38,483 nt of DNA from an uncultured Holophagaceae bacterium (GCA_903839205.1 CAIMBM010000059.1:1-38483); one strand, 5' to 3'. Numbered from the stretch's first letter, positions 8,927-17,324 are shown. The notes: generated by a model from the letters alone, not told the origin. A program made the numbers and translations.

Positions 8927-8969
8927 GCCTTCCATTCCCGGCCGAATCGCCCGCGCGATTCGCTGAGCA

Positions 8970-8997
8970 CGGCGCCGCGAGGCGCCGCGCTTGTTTG
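8970..8997 (+). terminator. Probable terminator after ahcY
   Basis: Stem CGGCGCC / GGCGCCG with a four-base loop, followed after three bases by the T-rich tract TTGTTTGTT. The U-tract is interrupted, so strength is uncertain. Confidence 0.5.
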
Positions 8998-9046
8998 TTG
9001 GCGACCGCTTCCGTCAGGATGGAGGCACTCACCACAGGGAGCTCCT

Positions 9047-10210
9047 ATGCGGTCGTGGGGCCAGGGCCTTCTCCTCCTCCTGGCCGTGACCCTCGCGGGT
9101 GCGGGGGGCGCGGGCCTGGTGCTGTGGGTCCAGGGGCGCAGGGCGGCCACCCCGGTCCAGGCGCCGGTCGCGACTCCAGCCGACCTCGCGCCCCAGGCTC
9201 CACCTGAGGCACCGGAGCCAGCAGCCGGCCTCCCCTCCACCGAGGACGTCATCGCCAGGGCCATGCCCGCCGTGGTGCTGGTGGAAACCTCCTCGGGCCG
9301 GGGCAGCGCCTTCTTCGTGGACCGCGATCGGCTCATCACCGCGCACCATGTCGTCGTGGGGCAGAGTTACGTGAAGCTGCGCCTGTCTGACAACAGCGCG
9401 CTGGATGCCAGGATCCTCGCGACGGCCCCGGACTTCGATCTGGCGGTACTACGCCTCATGCAGCCGGGTCCCGACCGGGCCTTCCTGCCCCTGGGCACCC
9501 TCCAGGACGTGCGCCAAGGCCAGGAGGTGTTCGCCATTGGGGCCCCGCTGGGCGTCTTCCAGAACACCGTGACCCGCGGCATCGTCAGCAGCCTCCGCCA
9601 GATCGACAAGGTGGTGGTGCTGCAGACGGACACGGCCCTGAATCCCGGCAACAGCGGGGGCCCGCTGATCGATCGCGCCGGGCGGGTCATCGGCATCAAC
9701 ACCATCAGCTTCCGCGGCAGCCAGGGGCTGAACTTCGCCGTGGCCATCGATCATGCCAAGGCCCTGATGGAAGGCCGATCCCTGCAGCTGGCTTTCGACC
9801 CACCGGCGACCGGCGAAGGGATGAAGTCCCTCATGCCCAGGGCAGGTGCCAGCGAGGCCGACCGGATCCGGGAGGAGGGCACCAGGCGGTACGCCGCCCA
9901 GTTGGCGGCCCTGGCCCAGGCTTCGGACCAGATGGAATCGACCTTCAGGACCTTCCTCGCCTATTACTGGGATGGGAAGGTGGTGGGCAGCTTCGACCGG
10001 AACTTCTATGCGCTGTGGGAGAAGGGCGCCCTCCAGGGCAGGCCCGTGCAGGGCTACGAAGCCAGGGCTGAGGCGCTGCACCGGGCTGCCGACCAGCTCC
10101 GCGGCCAGTTCCGGGAGGCGGAGGAGCAGGCACGGCGGGCCGACATCTTCCCGGGCACGCGACGGGAACTCCGGCAGCGGTACCGCCTGGACGCCCGGGA
10201 GTGGGACTGA
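9047..10210 (+). CDS. Membrane-anchored trypsin-like (HtrA-type) serine protease without PDZ domain
   Basis: A 387-residue protein with an N-terminal signal-anchor (about 7-28), then a Pro/Ala-rich linker (about 33-62). The chymotrypsin-fold protease domain spans about 65-240. The catalytic triad is visible: His101 (ITAHHVV), Asp131 (PDFDLAVL) and Ser203 (NPGNSGGPL). DegP/HtrA members usually carry PDZ domains. Here the C-terminal 140 residues are instead a charged, probably helical region of unknown role, with no PDZ pattern. Expected in the periplasm, in protein quality control or specific processing. ATG 9047 follows AGGGAG. Confidence 0.85.
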   Translation: MRSWGQGLLLLLAVTLAGAGGAGLVLWVQGRRAATPVQAPVATPADLAPQAPPEAPEPAAGLPSTEDVIARAMPAVVLVETSSGRGSAFFVDRDRLITAHHVVVGQSYVKLRLSDNSALDARILATAPDFDLAVLRLMQPGPDRAFLPLGTLQDVRQGQEVFAIGAPLGVFQNTVTRGIVSSLRQIDKVVVLQTDTALNPGNSGGPLIDRAGRVIGINTISFRGSQGLNFAVAIDHAKALMEGRSLQLAFDPPATGEGMKSLMPRAGASEADRIREEGTRRYAAQLAALAQASDQMESTFRTFLAYYWDGKVVGSFDRNFYALWEKGALQGRPVQGYEARAEALHRAADQLRGQFREAEEQARRADIFPGTRRELRQRYRLDAREWD

Positions 10211-10313
10211 CCTGGATCCCTTTCCCGCCGATGGAACGCATGGCCCTCACGTCAACTGGGTGCCGAAAGGTGGCCGGTTTTTTGTATGATCATGGATCCG
10301 GAGGAGGATGAAC

Positions 10314-10859
10314 GTGGCCGACGACAAGAAGGAACCCTGGCTGAACCTGCTGGCCCTCACGACGGTCATCCTGGCGGTGTGCGCGACCCTGGCCACCTTC
10401 AAGGGCGGCGGCTTCAGCACACGCTCGGTGCTGCGCCAGAACCAGGCCTCGGACCAGTGGGCCTACTACCAGGCCAAGAGCATCAAGGGGAACCTCTACG
10501 AGATGGACCGGGAGCACCTGGTCCGGGAGATCAAGCTGCTGGAAGGCGGCAAGGGCAACGGCGCGGCCCTGGAAGACGCCCGTAAGGCCCTGGAGGACAC
10601 CAAGGCGAAGGTAGCCAAGTACGAGAAGGAGAAGGCCGAGATCAAGGAGAAGGCCGAGTCCATCGAGCGGGAGCGGGACGATGCCACGAAGCACGGCGCG
10701 CCCTTCGGCCTGGCGGTGATCTACCTGCAGATCGCCATCCTGCTCTCCTCCATCGCGGCCCTCATGAAGAAGCAGCCCGTCTACTGGCTGGGCCTCGTGA
10801 TCGGCGTCGTGGGCCTGGTCTACTTCGCCAACGGGTTCTTCCTCTTCTTCAAGGTCTAG
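10314..10859 (+). CDS. DUF4337 family membrane protein
   Basis: About 181 residues with the DUF4337 layout. There is an N-terminal transmembrane helix (LLALTTVILAVCATLATF), a long charged coiled coil (about 60-125, rich in Lys/Glu), and two C-terminal transmembrane helices (LAVIYLQIAILLSSIAALM and VYWLGLVIGVVGLVYF). Family function is unknown. I prefer GTG 10314 because GAGGAGG abuts the ATG at 10308 with no spacer but sits six bases from the GTG; the ATG start would add two residues. It ends 11 bp before nudJ. Confidence 0.8.
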   Translation: MADDKKEPWLNLLALTTVILAVCATLATFKGGGFSTRSVLRQNQASDQWAYYQAKSIKGNLYEMDREHLVREIKLLEGGKGNGAALEDARKALEDTKAKVAKYEKEKAEIKEKAESIERERDDATKHGAPFGLAVIYLQIAILLSSIAALMKKQPVYWLGLVIGVVGLVYFANGFFLFFKV

Positions 10860-10870
10860 GTCCTGCTCCC

Positions 10871-11314
10871 ATGTGGGCCCTCACCGTCGCGGCGGTCATC
10901 GAGCGCCAGGGCCGCTTCCTCTTTGTCGAGGAGCCGGACAAGGTGACGGGCCTGCCCGTCCTCAACCAGCCCGCGGGCCATGTGGAGCCCGGCGAGGCCC
11001 TGCTCGAGGCCGTGAGGCGCGAGGTGCGCGAGGAGACCGGGCTGGTCTTCACCCCCGAGGCGATCCTGGGGCTCTATCCCCTGAAGGCCGCCAACGGCAG
11101 CGACTACTTCCGGGTCTGCTTCACGGGGACCGTGCCCGAGGCCGCCGTGGCGGCCCCCGAGGATCCGGACATCCTGCGCTGCCACTGGCTCACCCGGGAG
11201 CAGCTGGCCACCGCCCCCCTGCGCTCGGGCTGGGTGCTGCGCTGCCTCGATGACGCCCTGGCCGGGCGGCGCTACCCCCTCGATCTGGTGGCCGGCATCC
11301 GCCTGGAGCGGTGA
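10871..11314 (+). CDS. nudJ: NUDIX hydrolase, NudJ-like phosphatase
   Basis: A 147-residue Nudix enzyme. The Nudix box is complete: it starts at GHVEPGEALLEA and ends RREVREETGL, with the REXXEE metal-binding core. The neighbouring LNQPAGH and the C-terminal GRRYPLDLVAGI match NudJ, which hydrolyses HMP-pyrophosphate and nucleoside triphosphates. Substrate is inferred by family only. No strong ribosome binding site precedes the ATG, which is 11 bp after the DUF4337 gene, so coupling is likely. Confidence 0.85.
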   Translation: MWALTVAAVIERQGRFLFVEEPDKVTGLPVLNQPAGHVEPGEALLEAVRREVREETGLVFTPEAILGLYPLKAANGSDYFRVCFTGTVPEAAVAAPEDPDILRCHWLTREQLATAPLRSGWVLRCLDDALAGRRYPLDLVAGIRLER

Positions 11315-11333
11315 AGCGGCACCACGCTGAAAC

Positions 11334-12074
11334 TCAACCCTCCAGGCAGGTGGGCAGTTCCTCGAAGCCCTTGCGGATCGCCTTCGACCAGCTCTGGGAG
11401 ATGGCGGCGAAGGTGGGATCGTCCCGCTCGATGCGCCGCCGCAGCCGGAAGGCCAGGGCGTCCTTCTCGATGACCGCCAGGTCCAGGGGCATCCCCACGG
11501 ACAGGTTGCTCCTGAGGGTGGAATCCATCGAGACGAAGACGGCCTTGAGGGACTCCTCGATGGAGCTCTTCGGAGTGATGATCCGGTCAAGGATAGGCTT
11601 GCCGTACTTGTGCTCGCCCAGCTGGAAATAGGGTGTGTCGTCCGTGGCCTGGATGAAGTTCCCGGCCGAGTAGATCAGGAACAACCGGTGCTTCCCGCCC
11701 CTGCGCTGTCCCGCCAGGAGAATGGAGGCGTCCGCCGAGGTCCCCTGCTGGAGGATCGCCTCGCGATTCTCGGCCTGCATGCGCCGCATCTCCGCACCCA
11801 CCAGCTGCGCCACCTCGAACAGGCTCTCCACGCTCAGGATGGTGGGGTGGCTGCGGTCCTCGGCGCCTCGCTGGATTCCGTAGCGAAGGCGGGCGATGAC
11901 CCCCTGCGTGATGGAGAGGTTGCCCGCGGTGAGCAGGGTCATCACCCGCTCGCCCGGTTTCTCGAAGCTGAACATCTTGGTGAAGCGGGAGACATTGTCC
12001 AACCCGGCATTGGTCTGGGTGTCCGACAGCAGAACCAATCCCTCGGACACCCGCAGGCCCACACAGTAGGTCAT
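11334..12074 (-). CDS. Anbu-type bacterial proteasome homologue
   Basis: A 246-residue Ntn-hydrolase of the Anbu (ancestral beta-subunit) family, related to HslV and 20S beta subunits. After removal of Met, Thr1 would be the N-terminal nucleophile (TYCVGL). Asp17 (LSDTQTNAG) and Lys32 (RFTKMF) fall at or next to the proteasome positions Asp17 and Lys33. LLTAGNLSITQ is also characteristic. Anbu assembles into open rings or lock-washers; its substrate is not known. It is last gene of a leftward operon with transglutaminase-like, alpha-E and ATP-grasp genes, 18 bp after the transglutaminase stop. Confidence 0.9.
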   Translation of the reverse strand: MTYCVGLRVSEGLVLLSDTQTNAGLDNVSRFTKMFSFEKPGERVMTLLTAGNLSITQGVIARLRYGIQRGAEDRSHPTILSVESLFEVAQLVGAEMRRMQAENREAILQQGTSADASILLAGQRRGGKHRLFLIYSAGNFIQATDDTPYFQLGEHKYGKPILDRIITPKSSIEESLKAVFVSMDSTLRSNLSVGMPLDLAVIEKDALAFRLRRRIERDDPTFAAISQSWSKAIRKGFEELPTCLEG

Positions 12075-12092
12075 CGTCGCCGTCCCTTTCCG

Positions 12093-12929
12093 TCACTGTT
12101 GCTGTTGCGTCTGCTGGGCCGCGCCCGGCTCGGCTTCCCCGATCATGACATCGGCGCGGATGGCAATGGTCGTGGCGCCGAGGACGGACCCTCGGACCGG
12201 GGCGGCGTCGTGGGCGTCCAGGCCACCGCACAGGCGCACATAGTGGTCGGTGACGCAGATGCCGTTGGTCGCGTCGAAGCCGATCCACCCCAGGCCATCG
12301 ACCCAGGCTTCGGCCCAGGCGTGGGTCTCGCGCAGGGCCCGGTCCCCCGCCTGGGCCATGAGGTAGCCGACCACGTAGCGGGCCGGGATGCCCAGGGCCC
12401 GGGCCGCACTGACGAAGAGATGGGCGTGGTCCTGGCAGACCCCCCGGCCCTGGGCCAGGACCTCGGCCGCGGTCGAGGCGGTCGAGGTGCTCCCGGCGCA
12501 GTAGCCGACCCTGTCCCTCACCAGCGCCGACAGCGCGTGCAGGCGGGAGAGGCGGTCCGTCCCGCCCGCCGAGTGGGCGAAGGCTGTCACGGCCGCGTCC
12601 GGGCGGGTGAGGTGGGTCTGGCGGAGGAAGACCGGAAGGGGCCCCTCCTGCCGGAAGCCCGAGACGACCCCGTGCTGGTCCCGGGTCTCCACCCGGCCCG
12701 ACGCCACGATGAGGACTTCCTCGACGGAGGCCCTCAGGTGGACGAAGGCCTCGCCGTCCCCGTAGGCGTTGGGGCGGAAGGTCTGTACGGGCGTGTCGTT
12801 CACGGTGACCGCCCACTGGCGGGGGACCTGGCCGTCCAGCGCGGCCGGCTGTAGCCTCAGCAGCAGGGCGACCTGGCTGGCCGGTGTCTCGTAGCAGTAG
12901 GTGGTCTGGTGCCGGACCGTCAGCTCCAT
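12093..12929 (-). CDS. Transglutaminase-like cysteine peptidase of the Anbu/ATP-grasp operon
   Basis: A 278-residue protein. Residues about 1-90 are the beta-rich bacterial transglutaminase-like N-terminal region (LTVRHQTTYCYETPASQ). Residues about 150-240 form the papain-like transglutaminase core with Cys (GRGVCQDHAHLF), His (ETHAWAEAWV) and Asp (GWIGFDATNG) in the standard order. The C-terminus ends in a Gln-rich tail. The ATG at 12929 has AGGA overlapping the alpha-E stop, eight bases apart. Likely acts with the neighbouring ATP-grasp protein as a peptidase or amide transferase on the same product. Confidence 0.88.
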   Translation of the reverse strand: MELTVRHQTTYCYETPASQVALLLRLQPAALDGQVPRQWAVTVNDTPVQTFRPNAYGDGEAFVHLRASVEEVLIVASGRVETRDQHGVVSGFRQEGPLPVFLRQTHLTRPDAAVTAFAHSAGGTDRLSRLHALSALVRDRVGYCAGSTSTASTAAEVLAQGRGVCQDHAHLFVSAARALGIPARYVVGYLMAQAGDRALRETHAWAEAWVDGLGWIGFDATNGICVTDHYVRLCGGLDAHDAAPVRGSVLGATTIAIRADVMIGEAEPGAAQQTQQQQ

Positions 12930-12937
12930 GGGGGTTC

Positions 12938-13867
12938 CTAGAAGTAGTAGGACTCTGCGATTTCGTTGGCCAGCCGGTTCGTCAGCTTGAGGCACTGCTG
13001 CACGGACTCGTGCAGCCCGCGCTGGAAGATGGCCCCATCCTGGCCATCCAGCAAGAACTCGAAGATCTCGTCGACGGTCTTGTGGCAGGTGGCCAGGACC
13101 CCATGCTCCTGCGCCAGGCGTTCCAGGTGCCAGCGCATCTGGTCCACGCAGTAGGCCACGGAGCGGGGGAAGGCCCGGTTGACCATCAGGAAATCGGAGA
13201 TGTGGGCCGGCGAGTAGGTGCCACCGTAGACATGGTGATAGGCGCGAATCCCCGAAAGGGCGTGCAGCACCGAAGACCACTGGTAGTGGTCCCGGCCGCC
13301 ACCCACCACGTCCGTCTCGGGCAGCAGGACGTAGTACTTCACGTCCAGCAGGCGCAGGGTCATCTGGGCGCGTTCGATGGCGCCGCCGATCCGCATGAAA
13401 TCGTGGCCCTCGTGGCGCAGCATGCCGGTCTCGGCGGCCCCGCGAAAGACGGAGGCCCGGGTCTTGACCCAGTCGATCAGGGCCGGCAGTTCCTGGCAGG
13501 CCTCGTCGAGGCCGTAGCCCTCGAAGCGGCGCCAGCTCAGGTTGAGGGCCTCCCACATCTCCTGGGTGAGCTTGGTGCGCACGGAGCGACCGTTGGCGCG
13601 GGCGCGGACCAGGCAGGAGTGGATCGACGCGGGGTTCTCGGAGTCCAGCAGGAGGATCCTGACCACGTCTGCTTCCGTGACCGGACCGCTCCTCGTGTGG
13701 AAGGGCTCGCAGCCCGTCACCCGGAGCACCGACCGCCATTCGTCCCGGTAGGCCGAGCCCGGGAGCACCGCCATGCGCTGGCCCATGGTGATGAGGCGGG
13801 CCGTGCTCTCGGCCCGCTCGAGGTGGCGGGCCATCCAGAACAGGTTCGCGGCGGTTCGGCTCAGCAT
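12938..13867 (-). CDS. Alpha-E domain protein (DUF403)
   Basis: A 309-residue all-helical protein. The start MLSRTAANLFWMARHLERAE is the family signature. Further conserved-looking segments are MWEALNLSWRR and FMRIGGAIERAQMTLRLLD. Function is unknown. It is found almost always next to circularly permuted ATP-grasp and transglutaminase-like genes, as here, and is thought to be part of a peptide-synthesis or modification pathway. The ATG lies four bases after the ATP-grasp stop and eight bases separate its stop from the next gene, so this is a tight operon. Confidence 0.88.
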   Translation of the reverse strand: MLSRTAANLFWMARHLERAESTARLITMGQRMAVLPGSAYRDEWRSVLRVTGCEPFHTRSGPVTEADVVRILLLDSENPASIHSCLVRARANGRSVRTKLTQEMWEALNLSWRRFEGYGLDEACQELPALIDWVKTRASVFRGAAETGMLRHEGHDFMRIGGAIERAQMTLRLLDVKYYVLLPETDVVGGGRDHYQWSSVLHALSGIRAYHHVYGGTYSPAHISDFLMVNRAFPRSVAYCVDQMRWHLERLAQEHGVLATCHKTVDEIFEFLLDGQDGAIFQRGLHESVQQCLKLTNRLANEIAESYYF

Positions 13868-13871
13868 CGGT

Positions 13872-15281
13872 CTAGTTCCTCAGGACCCAGGTGTCCTTGA
13901 CACCCCCGCCCTGGCTGGAATTGACCACCAGCGACCCCTCCGTCAGCGCCACCCGGGTCAGACCCCCGGCCACGAGCCGCATCTGGCTGCCCACCAGGCA
14001 GAAGGGACGGAAATCCGCGTGGCGCTGGACCACCGCCGACTCGCCCAGGGTCGGGACGGTGGAGAGGGCGAGGGTGGGCTGGGCGATGAAGCCGCCCGGG
14101 TTGGCCCGGATCCGGGCCGCATAGGCCGCGACCGCCTCCGAGGTGGCCTGGGGGCCGATGAGCATGCCGTAGCCGCCCGAACCGTGGACCTCCTTGGCCA
14201 CCAGCTCACCCAGATGCTCCAGCACGTAGGCCAGGCCGGACTCGGTCCCGCACTGCCAGGTGGGGATGTTGGACAGGATGGGCTCCTCGCCGAGGTAGAA
14301 CCGGATCATCTCCGGCACGTAGACGTAGATCGCCTTGTCGTCGGCGAGCCCGGCCCCGGGGGCCGAGCAGAGGGTCACGCCGCCGGCCCGGTAGGCATGA
14401 AAGAGGCCAGGGACACCCAGCAGGCTGTCGGGACGGAAGGCCAGCGGATCGAGGTAGTCGTCGTCGATGCGGCGGTAGATGACATCCACCGCCCGGGGGC
14501 CCGTGGTGGTCTTCATCCAGACGCGGTCGTTGTCCACGAAGAGGTCCACCGGTTCCACCAGCTCGATTCCCATCAGGTCGGCCAGGAAGCTGTGTTCGTA
14601 GTAGGCCGAATTGAGGGAGCCAGGGGTAAGCAGCACCACCACGGGATCGCGCTTGCAGGCTGGGGGCGCCACCTCCTTGAGGGTCTTCAGCAGGAGGGCC
14701 GGATAGTCGTCCACCGGCGTGACCAGCCCCTTGCTGAAGAGGCCGGGGAACATGCGCGTCATGATCTCCCGGTTCTCGAGCATGTAGGAGACCCCGGAGG
14801 GGGTCCGGCAGTTGTCCTCCAGGACCTCGAACTGGTCCGGGCCCGTGCGGACGATGTCGATCCCCACGATGTGGCTGTAGACCCTCCCCGGGGGATCGAA
14901 GCCGATCATCTCCGGCCGGAAGGCCTCGTTCTGGTAGACCAGGTCCTGGGGGATGAGGCCCGCCCGCAGGATCTCGGCCCGGTGGTAGGCATCGTAGAGG
15001 AAGGCGTTGAGGGCCTGGGCCCGCTGCCGGATGCCCTTGTCGAGGCGCTCCCACTCCAGGCGGCTGAACACGCGGGGCAGCAGGTCGAAAGGGATCAGCC
15101 GCTCGGGGTCGCCCCCTTCTCCGTAGACGGCGAAGGTGATGCCGATGCGCCGGAAGATCGCCTCCGCCTCGTCCATCCGGCCGTGGAGGCCGTCGATGCC
15201 CGTCTCGTCGATCCAGCGCTTCACCTCCGCGTAGCAGCTGCGGATGGTTCCGTCCTGTTCGTGCATTTCAGAGAAGGTCAT
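13872..15281 (-). CDS. Circularly permuted ATP-grasp type 2 protein
   Basis: About 469 residues, the typical length. Recognisable family segments are LNAFLYDAYHRAEILRAGLIP, EVLEDNCRTPSGVSYMLENR, a GSLNSAYYEH loop, YRRIDDDYLDP and the C-terminal VNSSQGGGVKDTWVL. Members are predicted amide- or peptide-bond-forming ligases consuming ATP. I chose ATG 15281 because the sequence from MTFSEMHEQDG on fits the family. The open frame extends to a TTG at 15329 and neither start has a clear ribosome binding site. First gene of the four-gene leftward operon. Confidence 0.88.
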   Translation of the reverse strand: MTFSEMHEQDGTIRSCYAEVKRWIDETGIDGLHGRMDEAEAIFRRIGITFAVYGEGGDPERLIPFDLLPRVFSRLEWERLDKGIRQRAQALNAFLYDAYHRAEILRAGLIPQDLVYQNEAFRPEMIGFDPPGRVYSHIVGIDIVRTGPDQFEVLEDNCRTPSGVSYMLENREIMTRMFPGLFSKGLVTPVDDYPALLLKTLKEVAPPACKRDPVVVLLTPGSLNSAYYEHSFLADLMGIELVEPVDLFVDNDRVWMKTTTGPRAVDVIYRRIDDDYLDPLAFRPDSLLGVPGLFHAYRAGGVTLCSAPGAGLADDKAIYVYVPEMIRFYLGEEPILSNIPTWQCGTESGLAYVLEHLGELVAKEVHGSGGYGMLIGPQATSEAVAAYAARIRANPGGFIAQPTLALSTVPTLGESAVVQRHADFRPFCLVGSQMRLVAGGLTRVALTEGSLVVNSSQGGGVKDTWVLRN

Positions 15282-15420
15282 GGCGGCCCGACGATTCGCC
15301 CATTGTGGGGCCGGGGTTCGAAAGTGCAAGTCTAAACATCAATGTAAATTGAAGTTGCAATCTGTGTGGGCTCGCCCCCTGTGCTCCTGAAGGCGCTCCC
15401 TCGTCTCCCGCCGGGAGCGG

Positions 15421-15924
15421 CTACTTCCTGCGCAGCCACAGGGCGGCGATTGTCGAGGTCAGGACGCCTGTCACCACGGTGCCGATGGCACTGGCCATGG
15501 CGGCACCCCGGGGGGTCTGCATGGGCGCCTGGGCCCGCACGGCGGCCTCGATCTGCGCAGGATTCAGACCCTGCTTGGCCATGATCTGGCGGCCCAGGCC
15601 TTCCAGATCCCGGAAGTAGTGGGGGAACACGACGCTGGTGAAGAGGAGGCTGGCCCCATAGACGAGCATGGACCCCAGCAGGGAAACACTCACGCCGTTC
15701 CACACCTGGCGGCCGTAGCCGGCCGTGGGAGCCAGATCCCGCAGGGTCCAGAGCAGGATGGCGATCTGCGCGGGAACCACCAGCCAGGCCAGGATCCAGA
15801 GGCTCGGATGCCTGAACCAGCCCGTGAGGCCCATGACGAAGGACCAGGCGGCCACGGCGAGGCCGAGGATCAGGCCCGCGCGAAGGGTTGTGGGCAGGGG
15901 CTCAGAAGACGTGGCTTCCCCCAT
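15421..15924 (-). CDS. DUF4199-like four-helix membrane protein
   Basis: About 167 residues with four predicted membrane segments: AGLILGLAVAAWSFVMGL, WILAWLVVPAQIAILLW, VSLLGSMLVYGASLLFTSV and a C-terminal AIGTVVTGVLTSTIAALWL, ending in the basic tail RRK. The VVFPHYFRDLE segment between helices three and four fits DUF4199. The ATG at 15924 overlaps the SDR gene by 23 bases, so the two are probably translated together. A shorter start is possible. Function unknown. Confidence 0.65.
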   Translation of the reverse strand: MGEATSSEPLPTTLRAGLILGLAVAAWSFVMGLTGWFRHPSLWILAWLVVPAQIAILLWTLRDLAPTAGYGRQVWNGVSVSLLGSMLVYGASLLFTSVVFPHYFRDLEGLGRQIMAKQGLNPAQIEAAVRAQAPMQTPRGAAMASAIGTVVTGVLTSTIAALWLRRK

Positions 15925-16645
15925 TGACGGGGAGGGTGGCGCCTGTGACGAAGCCAGCCTGCAGGATGCCCACCACGGCCTCGGCCACATCCTCGGCCTG
16001 GCCGTTGCGCCGCAGGGGGGCTTGAGCCGCCGCCGCCTGCTTGTGCTTCTCGGGAATGTTGGCCGTGGCATCCGTCAGGGTGAGGCCGGGCGCGACGGCA
16101 TTCACCCGGATGCCCATGGGGCCCAGTTCGAAGGCCAGGGCCCGCACGAAGCCCTCCAGCCCGGCCTTGGCGGCGCTGTGGGCGCAAAACCCCCAGCCCG
16201 GATTCCGGGCCAGCCCGCTGGTGATGGCCACGATGGAGCCGCCCTTGCGCTCGAGCATCTGGGGCGCCACGGCCCGGCAGCCGTGGAAGGCGGCCCCCAG
16301 CTCCCCGAGCAGTTTGGCCTGGAAGGCCTCCCAGGGATACTCGAGGATTCCGGCCATGGGAAAGCCGATGGAGGCGTTCAGCACCAGGATGCCGATGGGG
16401 CCGAGTTCGGCCTTCACGGTCGCCGCCAGGGCCTCCACCTGGACCTGGTCCCGGGCATCGGCCTTCACGGCCAGGGCCCGGCCGCCCGCGGCCTGGATCT
16501 CCGCCACGACGCCGCGGGCGGCCGCCTCGGAGCCAAAGTAATTGACCGCCACGGCGGCGCCCTGGGCCGCCAGGGCCTTGGCCACGGCCGCACCGATGCC
16601 GCGGCTGGCGCCGGTGACGAGGGCTACATTTCCGGTGAGCGTCAT
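15902..16645 (-). CDS. SDR family oxidoreductase with His in place of the catalytic Tyr
   Basis: A 247-residue classical short-chain dehydrogenase by length and fold. It shows TGASRGIG (11-18) for the dinucleotide, VLNAS (Asn90), Ser143 and Lys160. The residue four before Lys160, normally the catalytic Tyr (YxxxK), is His156 (CAHSAAK). Spacing to Ser143 is the normal 13 residues, so this is a real substitution. The C-terminus VTGATLPVNGGSHVF is typical of FabG-like enzymes. Activity may be altered or lost. The downstream DUF4199-like gene overlaps it. Confidence 0.85.
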   Translation of the reverse strand: MTLTGNVALVTGASRGIGAAVAKALAAQGAAVAVNYFGSEAAARGVVAEIQAAGGRALAVKADARDQVQVEALAATVKAELGPIGILVLNASIGFPMAGILEYPWEAFQAKLLGELGAAFHGCRAVAPQMLERKGGSIVAITSGLARNPGWGFCAHSAAKAGLEGFVRALAFELGPMGIRVNAVAPGLTLTDATANIPEKHKQAAAAQAPLRRNGQAEDVAEAVVGILQAGFVTGATLPVNGGSHVF

Positions 16646-16696
16646 GGGATCTCCGTCAGCAGGTGACTGCGATAGTGCCTCGTTCGGCCGGGCGAC

Positions 16697-17194
16697 TCAA
16701 GGCACAAGCTCCTTGATGGACAGGACCCCCGTCGAAGCCGCATTGCCCGTGAGGGCCCGGCGCAGGTAGCCCGCCTGCCCCAGGTGGAAGGCGAGGTGGG
16801 ACGCGAGGTGCAGCAGGAAGCGCCCGGTGACCAGGTGGAGGCCGCCCACCTCCATGGGAAAGGGGGCCGCCAGGGATTCCGGGGTCAGGGCCTTCAGGCC
16901 GATCTCCACCTCGCGCGCGGCGCCCTCCAGGGCGGCGACCACGTCGGCGCGGGAGCCCTCCCGCTGGCTGAACTCCTGTTCACGGTGCCGCTGGTAGCCA
17001 GTGCCGCCCAGCGCGACGCCCACGAAGGAACTCAGGTTCCCGGCCACATGCAGCGCCAGGTTACCCGCACTGTTGCTGATGCCCGGCACCGTGTGCCAGA
17101 GCGTGGCATCGTCCGGAAAGGCCTCGACCTCGCGGATGAAGCAGCGGAGGTCGCGGTGGAACAGCACCAGGAGATCGGCGGCAAGGGGCGTCAT
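16697..17194 (-). CDS. DinB/DUF1572-like four-helix protein
   Basis: A 165-residue DinB-superfamily protein. Helix segments carry the metal-ligand histidines: GNLALHVAGNLSSFVG (first His) and the C-terminal HLASHLAFHLGQAGYLRR. The pattern LALHxxGNL is typical of DUF1572. Members bind a divalent metal, and some are thiol-dependent transferases in detoxification; the activity of this one is unknown. ATG 17194 has AAAGGAGG six bases upstream; the in-frame extension to 17368 lacks any such signal. Confidence 0.8.
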   Translation of the reverse strand: MTPLAADLLVLFHRDLRCFIREVEAFPDDATLWHTVPGISNSAGNLALHVAGNLSSFVGVALGGTGYQRHREQEFSQREGSRADVVAALEGAAREVEIGLKALTPESLAAPFPMEVGGLHLVTGRFLLHLASHLAFHLGQAGYLRRALTGNAASTGVLSIKELVP

Positions 17195-17297
17195 GCGGCA
17201 CCTCCTTTGCCGCACCCTTCGGGCTTCGGCTTCGCCAAAGTGGCACTTCGCTCCTGCTTCGTGCTCATGTCCACCCCCCTGTGAAAAGGTTGCTGCC

Positions 17298-17324
17298 ACA
17301 GATAAGCACAGATAAGCACAGATG
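17298..17324. repeat. Short direct repeat CACAGATAAG
   Basis: The ten-base unit CACAGATAAG occurs twice in tandem followed by CACAGAT, then a looser copy-like CACGGATGGGCATGGAT. It lies in the divergent intergenic region between the DinB-like and glutaminase genes. It is too short to be a CRISPR and could be simple slippage or a regulator site. Confidence 0.5.

Noticed and set aside
7466-8935. 489-residue open frame antisense to ahcY
   Set aside because: It covers the complementary strand of a strongly conserved gene, has low-complexity His/Gly/Val composition, and has no ribosome binding site. It is a shadow of GC-rich coding DNA.
11610-12854. 414-residue plus-strand open frame across the Anbu and transglutaminase genes
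   Set aside because: Antisense shadow; it spans two real minus-strand genes and shows no domain.
13773-15335. 520-residue plus-strand open frame across the ATP-grasp gene
   Set aside because: Antisense to an operon whose proteins match known families; composition is typical of the reverse complement of GC-rich genes.
17298-17324. Possible CRISPR repeat
   Set aside because: The unit is ten bases and tandem without spacers, and no cas genes are present.
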